Numbered from the stretch's first letter, positions 7,125 to 14,583 are shown. The stretch is 16,988 bases of DNA from Phycisphaerae bacterium (GCA_002718515.1 PBEX01000020.1:78272-95259), one strand, 5' to 3'. The notes: a model not told the origin generated them from the sequence alone. Program-made: numbers and translations.

Positions 7125-7640
7125 ATGACACGATTCGGAAATGCACAAAGTGTGTCTAGATCCACCGGAATTTGCTCAATCAGCGGTGAACAGTTATCCC
7201 CTGGTACAAAAGCAGTGGCTGCACTTTGCGAGCGAGAGGATGACGAGGGCTTCGATAGAGTTGATTATTCAGAAGCATCATGGGAAGAGGCGTCGCCTCC
7301 TGAGCGGCTCTTTAGCCACTGGCGTTACCTTGTACCAGATCAAGAAGATAAGCAAGATATTGTCATCGATGACGAAGTATTGCTCGACTTGTTTGAACGG
7401 CTAGATGGCGATGAACGACCCCAAAGAGTCGCTTTTCGCTATATTTTGGCGCTTGTGCTGCTTCGGAAACGAAAACTGCAACTTGTTTCAAGAGACCAAG
7501 ATGAAGCGGGTGAACTTTGGAATTTGAGATTCAGGGGCACAGATTGCGACCCAGTCACCGTTCGAAATCCCGGCATCGAGGAAGATGAAATCCAAGATTT
7601 GTCTGACCAACTTGGCGAGATTCTCCAAGGCGATTTTTAA
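7125..7640 (+). CDS. Conserved unknown protein, acidic, cytoplasmic
   Basis: The 171-residue protein has no signal peptide or membrane segment. An N-terminal CSISGEQLSPGTKAVAALCERED (17-39) could be a small Cys-containing module. The centre has the hydrophobic RVAFRYILALVLLRKRKLQLV and an upstream DDEVLLDLFERLDGDERPQ. I recall similar proteins in Planctomycetota but no named family or function. There is no Shine-Dalgarno before the ATG. It is divergent from cdaA across 41 bp and its TAA overlaps the next ATG (TAATG), so it is co-translated with the lipoprotein gene. Function unknown. Confidence 0.8.
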   Translation: MTRFGNAQSVSRSTGICSISGEQLSPGTKAVAALCEREDDEGFDRVDYSEASWEEASPPERLFSHWRYLVPDQEDKQDIVIDDEVLLDLFERLDGDERPQRVAFRYILALVLLRKRKLQLVSRDQDEAGELWNLRFRGTDCDPVTVRNPGIEEDEIQDLSDQLGEILQGDF

Positions 7641-8377
7641 TGTGGCGGCTTCTGTTCATCACATTGATGCTTCTGAGTTGCACGCAAGAAAAAATTGAAA
7701 ATTTTCATGATAAGCCGTCCATAGTTGGCATCGCGGAGCGTGAAGTTGACCGGACGAGTAGGCTAAAGGAACTTGTTGGCTACGGTGTGATTGAGTTCAA
7801 ATGGGAGGACGAAAACGGTAAACACAGAGAGCAAGGTGATTTTGATTTTTGGAAATCAGGTCGCAGTGTTTCGCTGAGAGTTTCAAAACTAGGGGAGCTT
7901 ATTGTGTGGGCGGGGTGTGCGAACGGCGAAAGTTGGATGTTCGACTTTACACAAGATCGTCCAGTGCTCAGAATCAACGACAAAGAGTTGTTTTTTGCAG
8001 ACGCACTATTAGCGTTGCAGTTGATTGGGCTTGAGCCGATTCCAGTAAAGCGAGATGATTGGGAAGAAGGGTGGACAGTTACCTTCGTTGAAGATTTGCC
8101 ATCCTCGCTCATCAATCAAAAGGGTGATCGGACTTGGTCTTCAAGATTACGCGACCCAATTGGCGTTGAAATTGCAGAAACACATGAGTTGCATTGGCCA
8201 AAAACACCATCCAATATCGATGTGGTGAGTACGGTCAATGATGTGGAACTCAAACTTGCGTTCGCAGGGCTATCAACGATTGTGGAAGAGGAACCGATGG
8301 ACCGAGTATTCAATCAGGCTTATCTCATCGAGAAACTCAATCCCGATTCAATCGTTGTCTTCGATGAATCCCAGTGA
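7640..8377 (+). CDS. Putative lipoprotein, possibly LolA/LolB-like beta fold
   Basis: The 245-residue product starts with a lipoprotein signal, MWRLLFITLMLLSC (lipobox LLSC, Cys14), so it should be lipidated and anchored in a membrane outside the cytoplasm. The mature part is rich in alternating hydrophobic/polar residues (GYGVIEFKWEDENGKHREQGDF, SVSLRVSKLGELIVWAG), suggesting antiparallel beta sheet; the pattern resembles LolA/LolB/outer-membrane lipoprotein carrier folds, which is inference only. Its ATG overlaps the upstream TAA (TAATG), so it forms a two-gene unit with the preceding unknown gene. A structured region follows the stop. No named family is recognised. Confidence 0.78.
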   Translation: MWRLLFITLMLLSCTQEKIENFHDKPSIVGIAEREVDRTSRLKELVGYGVIEFKWEDENGKHREQGDFDFWKSGRSVSLRVSKLGELIVWAGCANGESWMFDFTQDRPVLRINDKELFFADALLALQLIGLEPIPVKRDDWEEGWTVTFVEDLPSSLINQKGDRTWSSRLRDPIGVEIAETHELHWPKTPSNIDVVSTVNDVELKLAFAGLSTIVEEEPMDRVFNQAYLIEKLNPDSIVVFDESQ

Positions 8378-8430
8378 TTGAGGTCCACCCTCTTTAAATG
8401 CTAGTAAACAGGGGGCAATAGCCGATAGTT

Positions 8431-8479
8431 TGGTATGGCGTTGCGCATGGAGGCGCAGTTAATACGCTTTTTTGTACCA
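8431..8479 (+). promoter_or_regulatory. Nested hairpin before the gene at 8497 (leader element or terminator)
   Basis: Three nested complementary segments: TGGTA/TACCA (8431-8435 with 8475-8479), GCGT/ACGC (8438-8441 with 8464-8467) and TGCGC/GCGCA (8442-8446 with 8453-8457), with a six-T run at 8468-8473. The inner two stems plus T-run resemble an imperfect terminator for the lipoprotein gene; the outer pair closes only if the T-run is transcribed. The Shine-Dalgarno GGAGAGGA (8483-8490) of the next gene starts 3 nt after it, so a regulatory switch is possible. Confidence 0.4.
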
Positions 8480-8496
8480 CACGGAGAGGATGATTC

Positions 8497-9273
8497 GTGC
8501 CAAATTCCAGTCAATCACAACATGGACATTCTGTTTCGGATGCGTCGTCTGAGCATCGCGCTTCATCTATGGTTGTGCTTCTGCTGATTTCATTTGTCAT
8601 CGGCCTCTGCTTGTCAACAGTTACTTGGGGAGAAGTGTTGTTCGTGGAAGATGATTCAACACGACACAATGAACTCACGTTGCCCACTCTCAAATCACAA
8701 GTAGAAGACGCACTAGGACTGTCCGTTGCAACCATTCAAGCGACCTTTGAAAGGCCTCAAGAGGGGACCGTTCCAATCCCATGGCGTAATCAACTAGAAC
8801 CTGTCATTCGAATCGCACTCCCGCAACAATGGGTTTCAGATCGTGCTTCAATACAAGGCTCACAATTCATCGTGTTAGAAGAAGTGAAGCACATCGCACT
8901 GCTTGCTGTTCCGAGTGCTCGCATCGAACTTCAAGTTGTTCCTCAGCAGCAAGTGCTCGCCGGTTCAACTGAGCAGCCAATGTTTCTAGGTAAGCAAGTT
9001 GTCGTCCTTCTTGGACTTGTCGCAATGTTCTTTGCAACATACGTCACATCTCGCAGAAAGAGTAACGTTGAAACAGTCTCTTACAATCCGCTCTTTAATG
9101 CGTCGAGTGAAGCCGAACGCATTCTTCAAATGGATTACGTCCATGCGAGACAAGCCATCGACCGGCTCCATGGCAACCGAAAACAAGAAGTGCTTCATCA
9201 CATTGCTTCAAATGAAGAAGAACTCATACCAATTGTGGAAGTGTCTACACAGAAACAGCACGCAACTGTGTGA
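8497..9273 (+). CDS. Two-helix membrane protein of unknown function
   Basis: The 258-residue protein has two transmembrane segments, about residues 25-43 and 167-184, separated by an extracytoplasmic domain of about 120 residues (LPTLKSQVEDALGLSVATIQ ... IRIALPQQWV), and ends in a cytoplasmic, helix-rich tail (SEAERILQMDYVHARQAIDRL). The topology and the middle segment recall the FliF/SctJ ring-protein layout, but I see no convincing motif and no flagellar or secretion genes nearby, so this stays a hint. The start is GTG at 8497, chosen because of an excellent Shine-Dalgarno (GGAGAGGA, 6 nt upstream); the ATG at 8490 is out of frame. It is convergent with the DegT-like gene, with 5 bp between stops. 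Confidence 0.78.
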   Translation: MPNSSQSQHGHSVSDASSEHRASSMVVLLLISFVIGLCLSTVTWGEVLFVEDDSTRHNELTLPTLKSQVEDALGLSVATIQATFERPQEGTVPIPWRNQLEPVIRIALPQQWVSDRASIQGSQFIVLEEVKHIALLAVPSARIELQVVPQQQVLAGSTEQPMFLGKQVVVLLGLVAMFFATYVTSRRKSNVETVSYNPLFNASSEAERILQMDYVHARQAIDRLHGNRKQEVLHHIASNEEELIPIVEVSTQKQHATV

Positions 9274-9278
9274 ATCTG

Positions 9279-10448
9279 TTAAATGTCACTGAACGTTCCG
9301 CGGGTCAACATTAATTCTAGCGTCTGACAAACGATGTCGACATCTCGTTGTGTGAGCGTCGTGTAGAAGGGAAGTGCTACCGTGCGTTTCGCAAGCGATT
9401 GTGCGACAGGACAGGCGTTTTCCTTCGTGTCAAATGAATGGAAGGGCGGAAGTGTAGGAATCGATTGGTAGAAATCCGCAGCACCGATCTCATGTCGATG
9501 AAGTCCTCGAATGACTTCATCGCGTTCTTCCCTTGAAAACCGGTCTCCAAGCCGAACGACATAGCCATCCCAGCTCATCTCAACATCAGGCTCAATGGTT
9601 GGGCACATAATCTCTGAGACGCCGCAAAGGCGCTCCGTGTACCACTCTGCAATTGCTGCCCGTTTTTCTAGAATGGATTCCATGCGGTTCATCTGAACGC
9701 ACCCAACTGCAGCATGGACTTCGCTGAGCCGGTACCCATGACCTCTGGTGTGTAAATGTTCAGAGGTACGGACTTGGTGAAGTTCATCAAGCGTCGCGAC
9801 ATGGCTATGGTCATACCCGTGGTTTCTCGATAGCCTACACCGTGTTGCAAGATGGTCGTCGTCTGTGACAATCATGCCACCTTCAACGCACGTTAGTTGA
9901 GCAGCTGAGTGGAACGCAAACACGGCAACCCTTCCGAATGTTCCAACTTGGCGTTCCCCAAGTTTGCTCCCAATGGCTTGTCTCGCATCTTCGATGAGAG
10001 GAATTTCATATTCTTGAGCAATTCGGGCAAGTTCATCGATGCCAGAGGGGCTTCCGAATGTGTGCGTCGCAATGATTGCTTTGGTTGACTCCACAATCTT
10101 CGATTCAACATCTTTTGCATCTAAGTTTAATGTCCTAGCGTCGCAATCGACGAATCGTGGCGTCGCTCCAATATGCAGAATGGCTGAAGCAGTCGATGGG
10201 AAAGCGAAAGACGCAGTAAGCACTTCGTGACCATTTCCTATGCCAAGTGACTCAAGTGCAATTTCCATTGCGCTATTGCCAGAATTTGTGGCAATGCCAT
10301 TTCTGTTGTTGGTGTGTTTGCTAACGAGGCCCTCAAACTTTTCCGTCCATGGACCAAGTGTTAATTTTTGACTACGCAACGCATCAGTTGCTGCAAGAAT
10401 TTCTTCTTCAGTAATGTTTGCAAGACTTAGAGGAATTTGGGAAGACAC
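9279..10448 (-). CDS. DegT/DnrJ/EryC1-family protein lacking the PLP-binding lysine
   Basis: Overall a complete 389-residue member of the sugar aminotransferase family (PLP fold type I). Recognisable segments are NSGNSAMEIALESLGIGNGHEV (55-76), TASFAFPSTASAILHIGATPRFVD (78-101), HTFGSPSGIDEL (129-140), LIEDARQAIGSKLG (151-164, with the Asp that normally holds the pyridine nitrogen), and RLSEVHAAVG. The active-site motif, normally FSFHxxKxxTTGEGG, reads FAFHSAAQLTCVEGG (177-191): the lysine position is Ala183 (GCT), confirmed from the complementary bases 9900-9902. Other usual PLP contacts are also altered (SGT to SGN; GYNYR to GHGYR). It is therefore unlikely to be a normal transaminase; a lysine-independent activity or a binding/regulatory role is possible. 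GTG start, 5 nt after the stop of the upstream helical-repeat gene. Confidence 0.88.
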   Translation of the reverse strand: MSSQIPLSLANITEEEILAATDALRSQKLTLGPWTEKFEGLVSKHTNNRNGIATNSGNSAMEIALESLGIGNGHEVLTASFAFPSTASAILHIGATPRFVDCDARTLNLDAKDVESKIVESTKAIIATHTFGSPSGIDELARIAQEYEIPLIEDARQAIGSKLGERQVGTFGRVAVFAFHSAAQLTCVEGGMIVTDDDHLATRCRLSRNHGYDHSHVATLDELHQVRTSEHLHTRGHGYRLSEVHAAVGCVQMNRMESILEKRAAIAEWYTERLCGVSEIMCPTIEPDVEMSWDGYVVRLGDRFSREERDEVIRGLHRHEIGAADFYQSIPTLPPFHSFDTKENACPVAQSLAKRTVALPFYTTLTQRDVDIVCQTLELMLTRGTFSDI

Positions 10449-10453
10449 TTCAG

Positions 10454-11929
10454 TTACTGTGTGCTTACTGCGGCAAGCGCTTTATCAGCAAGACCCATCT
10501 TCTTGAGATAGAGCCAAGCTGCTTGTGTTTTGAGTGGCTGAATGACATCGCCGCCACCAGCTGCAATGATGCCCAGATACTTTTGGTCGATGTCTGGGAG
10601 TGGTTCTTGCCCGCGCGCCATCAATAACAATGTCATCACATCCGCTTTGTTTACGCCAATTCTTTTCAACATGGACGCTTGTTCGATGGCGTCATTCATG
10701 ATGAGGTCGTCTGTAATCTGAAGCATTTCGAACAGCATGTATTCTTGTTGTGCACTGTCATCTTTTGTTTCATGCAACAACTCCCATGCCTTCTCCGGTT
10801 TGATAGTGATGAGTTGTCTGAATGCGCGGCTTGCGGAGTATCTGCGCCTTAGTGATGCGTCATCTTCAAACTGTGCAAGTTCACCGTAGAGCCGAATTTG
10901 ATTTGCTTCGCTAAGTTTTTGGGCAGCATCAAATGCCCACTCGGTTGAATCGCGATGGCCGCGTTTGATGAGGTTGGCAAGTGCATCAACTTCGCTGTCT
11001 GTCACGCGGTCGATTGGTTTATTCACAGCACCAGAAGTCGCCATTAACCCAAGCAATGAATCATCAAGATCGATGTCTAGCCTTTCAATCATTTTTGATG
11101 TTGGAATAATGTCTGATTCCAACAGAATAAGTAAATACCTAACTTGTTCTTTCCTACTTGGTTCAGTTGGGAATTGACTCTCCCAAAGGGCGATGCCTTC
11201 ATCAGGCGCGATTTTTAGCAGTGTGTGCAGTGCAAAGTATCGTTCATTGTCGTTGAGTACGATTGCGTTGTTTTCGATAATGTCTTTCAACCAAACGGCA
11301 GCGCTTTGTAATTCGTATTGACGAATCATTTCGAAAGTCGTTTGGAGCGCTTTATCTTTTTCAATGCTTGAAGCTCTTCTCAGTCGTCTTGTGACTTCAT
11401 CGATGACTTCTTCATCGCCAAGCAGGAGTGAAGCAAACATTGCAACACTCAACTCAGTTGTGCTTGATAATTCACGCAACATCGTTTTGTTTGGCTCTTC
11501 GCCAAGCATTGACAGTTCTGAAATCAGCCATAGTTTTGGAGTGTTTTCAAGAAGGGGCCACTTCAGAAGTGATTCCATCTGTTCTTTTTGAACGAGACCA
11601 TCGTCGATTGCTTCCAGCAATAAGTGCTCACGAGCAAGCGGTGCAACCTGTTGCACAAGCCACGGATCAATTGTTTGTTCATCGCTCAGTTCAGCAAGAC
11701 CAAGAACGGCATGCACTTGTACCGGCCAGTCAGGATGTTGTGCAAACTGAAAAAAGAAGGGGCGAAGGTCGATGTCTCTTAAGTTTCTAAGTGCGGCAAG
11801 GTGGATTAAACTGTTTTCACTGCTTGTCGCTTTTTGCAATTGCACAAGCGCTGCATCAGTTTTATCTGTGTCACGAGATACTGACGCAAACATCAATGTT
11901 GAAACCACCATGGCAATGATGCATTGCAT
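10454..11929 (-). CDS. Exported or membrane-associated HEAT-like helical repeat protein
   Basis: The 491-residue protein begins with a hydrophobic segment (IIAMVVSTLMFASVS, residues 4-18) that could be a signal peptide, though it lacks the usual N-terminal Lys/Arg. The rest is almost entirely amphipathic helix pairs with HEAT/armadillo spacing, for example SLIHLAALRNLRDIDLRPFF, WPVQVHAVLGLAELSDEQ and EHLLLEAIDDGLVQKEQ near the N-terminus. Such solenoids usually bind proteins. No catalytic motif is visible. The first ATG (11929) is used; Met7 is an alternative that would shorten the signal. It lies 5 nt upstream of the DegT-like gene, so both are probably one operon, and 95 bp after dnaA on the same strand with a hairpin between. 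Confidence 0.8.
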   Translation of the reverse strand: MQCIIAMVVSTLMFASVSRDTDKTDAALVQLQKATSSENSLIHLAALRNLRDIDLRPFFFQFAQHPDWPVQVHAVLGLAELSDEQTIDPWLVQQVAPLAREHLLLEAIDDGLVQKEQMESLLKWPLLENTPKLWLISELSMLGEEPNKTMLRELSSTTELSVAMFASLLLGDEEVIDEVTRRLRRASSIEKDKALQTTFEMIRQYELQSAAVWLKDIIENNAIVLNDNERYFALHTLLKIAPDEGIALWESQFPTEPSRKEQVRYLLILLESDIIPTSKMIERLDIDLDDSLLGLMATSGAVNKPIDRVTDSEVDALANLIKRGHRDSTEWAFDAAQKLSEANQIRLYGELAQFEDDASLRRRYSASRAFRQLITIKPEKAWELLHETKDDSAQQEYMLFEMLQITDDLIMNDAIEQASMLKRIGVNKADVMTLLLMARGQEPLPDIDQKYLGIIAAGGGDVIQPLKTQAAWLYLKKMGLADKALAAVSTQ

Positions 11930-11982
11930 GCCCCGATTGTAACATTAAATGAGGTCGTTTCTCACGGAATAGTGGCGTCAAA

Positions 11983-12031
11983 GCGATGAAAGAAGTGCTG
12001 TTACTTCCTTGAAACAGCACTCCCTCATCGC
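11983..12031 (-). terminator. Large hairpin after dnaA
   Basis: A two-part inverted repeat: outer GCGATGA/TCATCGC (11983-11989 with 12025-12031, 7 bp, reaching into the dnaA stop codon) and inner AGTGCTGTT/AACAGCACT (11994-12002 with 12013-12021, perfect 9 bp, 10-nt loop), separated by a 4/3-nt internal loop. On the minus strand the structure is followed only by TTTG, and the inner stem by TCTTTC, so it is a weak intrinsic terminator at best. It may equally be a 3' stabilising structure on the dnaA mRNA. Confidence 0.6.
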
Positions 12032-13455
12032 GTGATTCGGGCAGGCTCCTTCCTTGCCCGTGCTTTTGTTGAACTAGACTGGGCGTGATTCCGAATTGCC
12101 CAAGTGAGTTGGTCGACGAGCTCCCGAATTTCTATATGCTCAGAACCACATTTTTGCTTTGGCGATTCACTTTGAAGTTCTTCGGTGATGCGTTTAACAG
12201 CAGCATGGACTGTTGAGTGATTCTTTCGACCGAGCGCTTGAGCGAGTTCTGGATAACTCATATTCGTCATTGAACGACCCAAGTATGCGGATACTGAACG
12301 CCAGAATACAACAGTCGTAGCCCTTGAACGTCCACGCAGTTCATTGCTCGTTATTGCTGCTCGTTTACAGACGGCTTCAATAACGTCATTCATGCTGACT
12401 TGCGTGTGCACAGTGTTTGATGATTTCATGACTTGTTGTACTGAGTCAATGCCTAAACACGATTCGTTCTTCATGAGTAGACCGGAAACGGCCTTAAGTC
12501 GCGTCATAACACCTTCTATCTCGCGGACTGAACCAACTGCTTGAGAAGCAAGGTGGTCGATGGCACCTTCCGTTAATGTGATGCCTTTGACAAGCGAAAG
12601 TTTGGCGATAATCTGTTTTCGTGTTTCACGGTCTGGCCTACTGATTTCAGCAATCATGCCAGCAACGAAGCGGTTCGCGAGGGCTCTGTTGAGTTGTTTG
12701 ATTTGGCGTGGGTCTTCGTCTGAAGCAAGAACGAGCCGAGCGCCTCTTAGACCTGCAGCGTCAAGGGTATGCAGGAGTTCTTCTTGGGTTTTCTTTTTGC
12801 TCGCAACGAAATGGACATCATCAATTGCGAGGAGGTCGAGTGTGCGGTAACGATTTCTAAAACGAGCGAAATCTCCGCACCTTGAACTGGCGATGAATTC
12901 GTTGGTGAACTGTTCTGCTGTGATGTAGCGGACTTTGCTTCCCTCAGCTTGAGCAGCGTGTTTGCAAATGGCTTGGAGGAGATGCGTTTTCCCTACGCCA
13001 CAAACGCCATGAATAAAGAGGGGAGAGATGCTGAGTCCGCCTGAGGATGACATCTCTTTGGCAGCAGCACACGCAAGTGCGTTGCACTGTCCGACGACGA
13101 ACTCATCGAAACCAAGTAGTTGCCTGACACGCTTGATGACAGGTCTTTGCGTTTGTTGAGATGAAACTAGAACTGGTTGAACATCTTCTTTTTGGGAGGT
13201 CTGCTCTTGAACGCCTACGGTGTATCGAATATCTTCGTTTCCATATGCATCTTGCAATGCTTTAGTGAGTTGTGCTGAAAACCGGTCTCGAATCCAACCT
13301 GCAGCAAGTGGTGTCGCAGCATGGATATGAACCTCATTGTCCCCGCAGTCAAATGTTGTGCCTGCAAACCACATGTTGTATGGTCGCTTACCCATCGATT
13401 GATTGAGCGATGCTCTTACTTGCTGCTCAATGATTGGGATGTTTGCTTGATCCAT
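12025..13455 (-). CDS. dnaA: Chromosomal replication initiator protein DnaA
   Basis: The 476-residue AAA+ ATPase that opens oriC. Domain I is about residues 1-80 (NMWFAGTTF), followed by a short linker. Domain III has Walker A GVCGVGKT (150-157), Walker B LLAIDDVHF (208-216), the arginine-finger region ALANRF (258-263) and sensor 2 VREIEGVMTRL (310-320). Domain IV has the DnaA signature ALGRKNHSTVHAAVKRI (407-423). The segment before it, RATTVVFWRSVSAYLGR, departs from the usual ARPRQxAMxLxRE. About 50 residues, ending in a basic stretch (STKARARKEPARITR), follow domain IV, longer than usual. ATG start with GAGG 13 nt upstream. Its upstream gap holds DnaA boxes. dnaN is not adjacent in this window. 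Confidence 0.97.
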   Translation of the reverse strand: MDQANIPIIEQQVRASLNQSMGKRPYNMWFAGTTFDCGDNEVHIHAATPLAAGWIRDRFSAQLTKALQDAYGNEDIRYTVGVQEQTSQKEDVQPVLVSSQQTQRPVIKRVRQLLGFDEFVVGQCNALACAAAKEMSSSGGLSISPLFIHGVCGVGKTHLLQAICKHAAQAEGSKVRYITAEQFTNEFIASSRCGDFARFRNRYRTLDLLAIDDVHFVASKKKTQEELLHTLDAAGLRGARLVLASDEDPRQIKQLNRALANRFVAGMIAEISRPDRETRKQIIAKLSLVKGITLTEGAIDHLASQAVGSVREIEGVMTRLKAVSGLLMKNESCLGIDSVQQVMKSSNTVHTQVSMNDVIEAVCKRAAITSNELRGRSRATTVVFWRSVSAYLGRSMTNMSYPELAQALGRKNHSTVHAAVKRITEELQSESPKQKCGSEHIEIRELVDQLTWAIRNHAQSSSTKARARKEPARITR

Positions 13456-13478
13456 AAGACTGGATTCGCCTCACACAA

Positions 13479-13508
13479 AACGGACGCAGAGATTCAATCG
13501 AGTCCGTT
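13479..13508. repeat. Inverted repeat in the dnaA leader
   Basis: Perfect 7-bp arms AACGGAC (13479-13485) and GTCCGTT (13502-13508) with a 16-bp spacer, 24 bp upstream of the dnaA ATG. In the minus-strand transcript the second arm runs into TTTTG, so it could act as an attenuator; as DNA it could be an operator for a dimeric repressor. Neither is proven. Confidence 0.45.
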
Positions 13509-13544
13509 CAAAAACATTGCTCATCCTTAAGCAGTTCAGGAAGA

Positions 13545-13719
13545 TTACTCAATAAAAAAATGAATGCAACCCCTCAGTATGAGATAGAGATTCGGTTTCG
13601 ACACTCCATGTTTCATAAGTGCAGTGTTTTCCTGAGTCAACAGTCCTAAATTTTTTTTCAATTTGACTTATGCACATTTATGAACAAAGTGTGGACAAGT
13701 TCAGCACAACTTATGCATG
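13545..13719. other. Candidate chromosomal origin (oriC) upstream of dnaA
   Basis: The 245-bp gap between dnaA and the GNAT gene combines two AT-rich tracts (around 13545-13561 with a seven-A run, and around 13645-13667 with an eight-T run) and, next to the second, a cluster of DnaA-box-like 9-mers: TTATGCACA (13668-13676, perfect match to TTATNCACA), TTATGAACA (13678-13686, one mismatch, same strand, 10 bp apart), TTGTCCACA on the complementary strand (13690-13698, one mismatch) and TTATGCATG (13711-13719, two mismatches). Adjacent AT-rich DNA and phased boxes beside dnaA are the standard signature of a bacterial origin. GC-skew on the whole chromosome is needed to be sure; it could instead be only dnaA autoregulation. 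Confidence 0.65.
13668..13698. promoter_or_regulatory. DnaA box cluster
   Basis: Three 9-mers in 31 bp: TTATGCACA (+), TTATGAACA (+, starting 10 bp after the first, one helical turn) and TTGTCCACA (- strand). The first matches the TTATNCACA consensus exactly. They begin 3 bp after the AT-rich tract and end just outside the GNAT coding region. Confidence 0.72.
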
Positions 13720-14567
13720 AAAGCGTGCCGAGATTGAGTCTTTGTAAAGCCCCACTTGGCGTAGAGTTCCCCAGCGTTAACGTTCGCCTTGTCGACGACA
13801 AGCGTAATCCGTTGAAAGTCATGATGTTGTGCAAGTTGAATCGTTTTTGTGAGGCAGCAATCGGCAATGCCTCGTCCCCTTTGGCTTGGGATCACGCCGA
13901 CATACGCGAGTTCAAGGTCGCCATCTTTTGGATTGAGTAACAGAACGCAAGCAGGTGACTCGTCGATGGTGCCGATGAACCAGTACGCTGGCTGATAGGG
14001 TGTACTCATACGGTGTCCATCGATGATGTCTTGGATGGGACGGACGCCATGAAGATTTGGGCAATCAAGTGAGCCGACATATGTATCTTCAAGCACTTTT
14101 CCAAGTGCTACATCGTTGAGCGTTTCCATTGATTCAAAGTGAACTTCTGGTTTGTTAGAAACACGAGGCATCGGAATTGTTGCTTGTCGCTTTAGGTAGT
14201 TCAGTTTGGCAAGTTCTTCAAAGCCGGCCTCTGTGATGGCGTGAATCTGCAATGGCGGCACTGGCTCGTTGAGCACAATCTGAGCGAGCGTCAGGGATTG
14301 ACTACTCAATGCTGTTATGGCATGTTTCAAGAGCGATTGGAGGGTATCGCTATCGGCACTGCGTTCAGGAATGCTAGTCAATAAGGAAACAGTCCTGCCC
14401 TCGTTGATGACAGAGAGCACAGCCATTTCACCCTCACGGTAGAAAGTGTACGCTCCACACGCTTTTGACCTCAATAACTCAAGGAGGCGAATCCCGCCTT
14501 GTTTGCCAGCAATCAATTCTGCTGCAATGACCTCATGTTTCTTCGTATTCATGTGTACTGAAGGCAT
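13701..14567 (-). CDS. GNAT-family N-acetyltransferase, probably two-domain
   Basis: The 288-residue protein has a clear GNAT acetyl-CoA-binding half at the C-terminus (about 142-288): motif A LELAYVGVIPSQRGRGIAD (218-236) with the QRGRGI pyrophosphate loop, and motif B NVNAGELYAKWGF (262-274). The N-terminal half (about 20-130) has a similar order of helices and strands (LLELLRSKACGAYTFYREGE ... LTLAQIVLNEP) and is probably a degenerate GNAT fold, as in tandem-GNAT enzymes. The substrate cannot be predicted. ATG at 14567 has an AGGA only 2 nt upstream; Met6 is an alternative start. Its 3' end abuts the DnaA boxes; it is divergent from the exported protein gene at 14603. Confidence 0.87.
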   Translation of the reverse strand: MPSVHMNTKKHEVIAAELIAGKQGGIRLLELLRSKACGAYTFYREGEMAVLSVINEGRTVSLLTSIPERSADSDTLQSLLKHAITALSSQSLTLAQIVLNEPVPPLQIHAITEAGFEELAKLNYLKRQATIPMPRVSNKPEVHFESMETLNDVALGKVLEDTYVGSLDCPNLHGVRPIQDIIDGHRMSTPYQPAYWFIGTIDESPACVLLLNPKDGDLELAYVGVIPSQRGRGIADCCLTKTIQLAQHHDFQRITLVVDKANVNAGELYAKWGFTKTQSRHAFMHKLC

Positions 14568-14583
14568 ATCCTACTGCTAGAAT
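14554..14583 (+). promoter_or_regulatory. Possible promoter of the gene at 14603
   Basis: A -10-like TAGAAT (14578-14583, 5/6) with a poor -35 (TGTACT, 14554-14559) at 18-bp spacing, in the 35-bp divergent gap and extending into the start of the GNAT gene. The predicted start site is just upstream of the AGGAG Shine-Dalgarno (14591-14595). Confidence 0.35.

Noticed and set aside
8497..9273. FliF/SctJ ring protein
   Set aside because: Only the topology and a vague segment resemblance support it; no signature motif or flagellar/secretion gene is nearby.
13680..13940. Plus-strand open frame overlapping the DnaA boxes
   Set aside because: It is antisense to the GNAT acetyl-CoA-binding region, which has clear motifs; the frame is a shadow.
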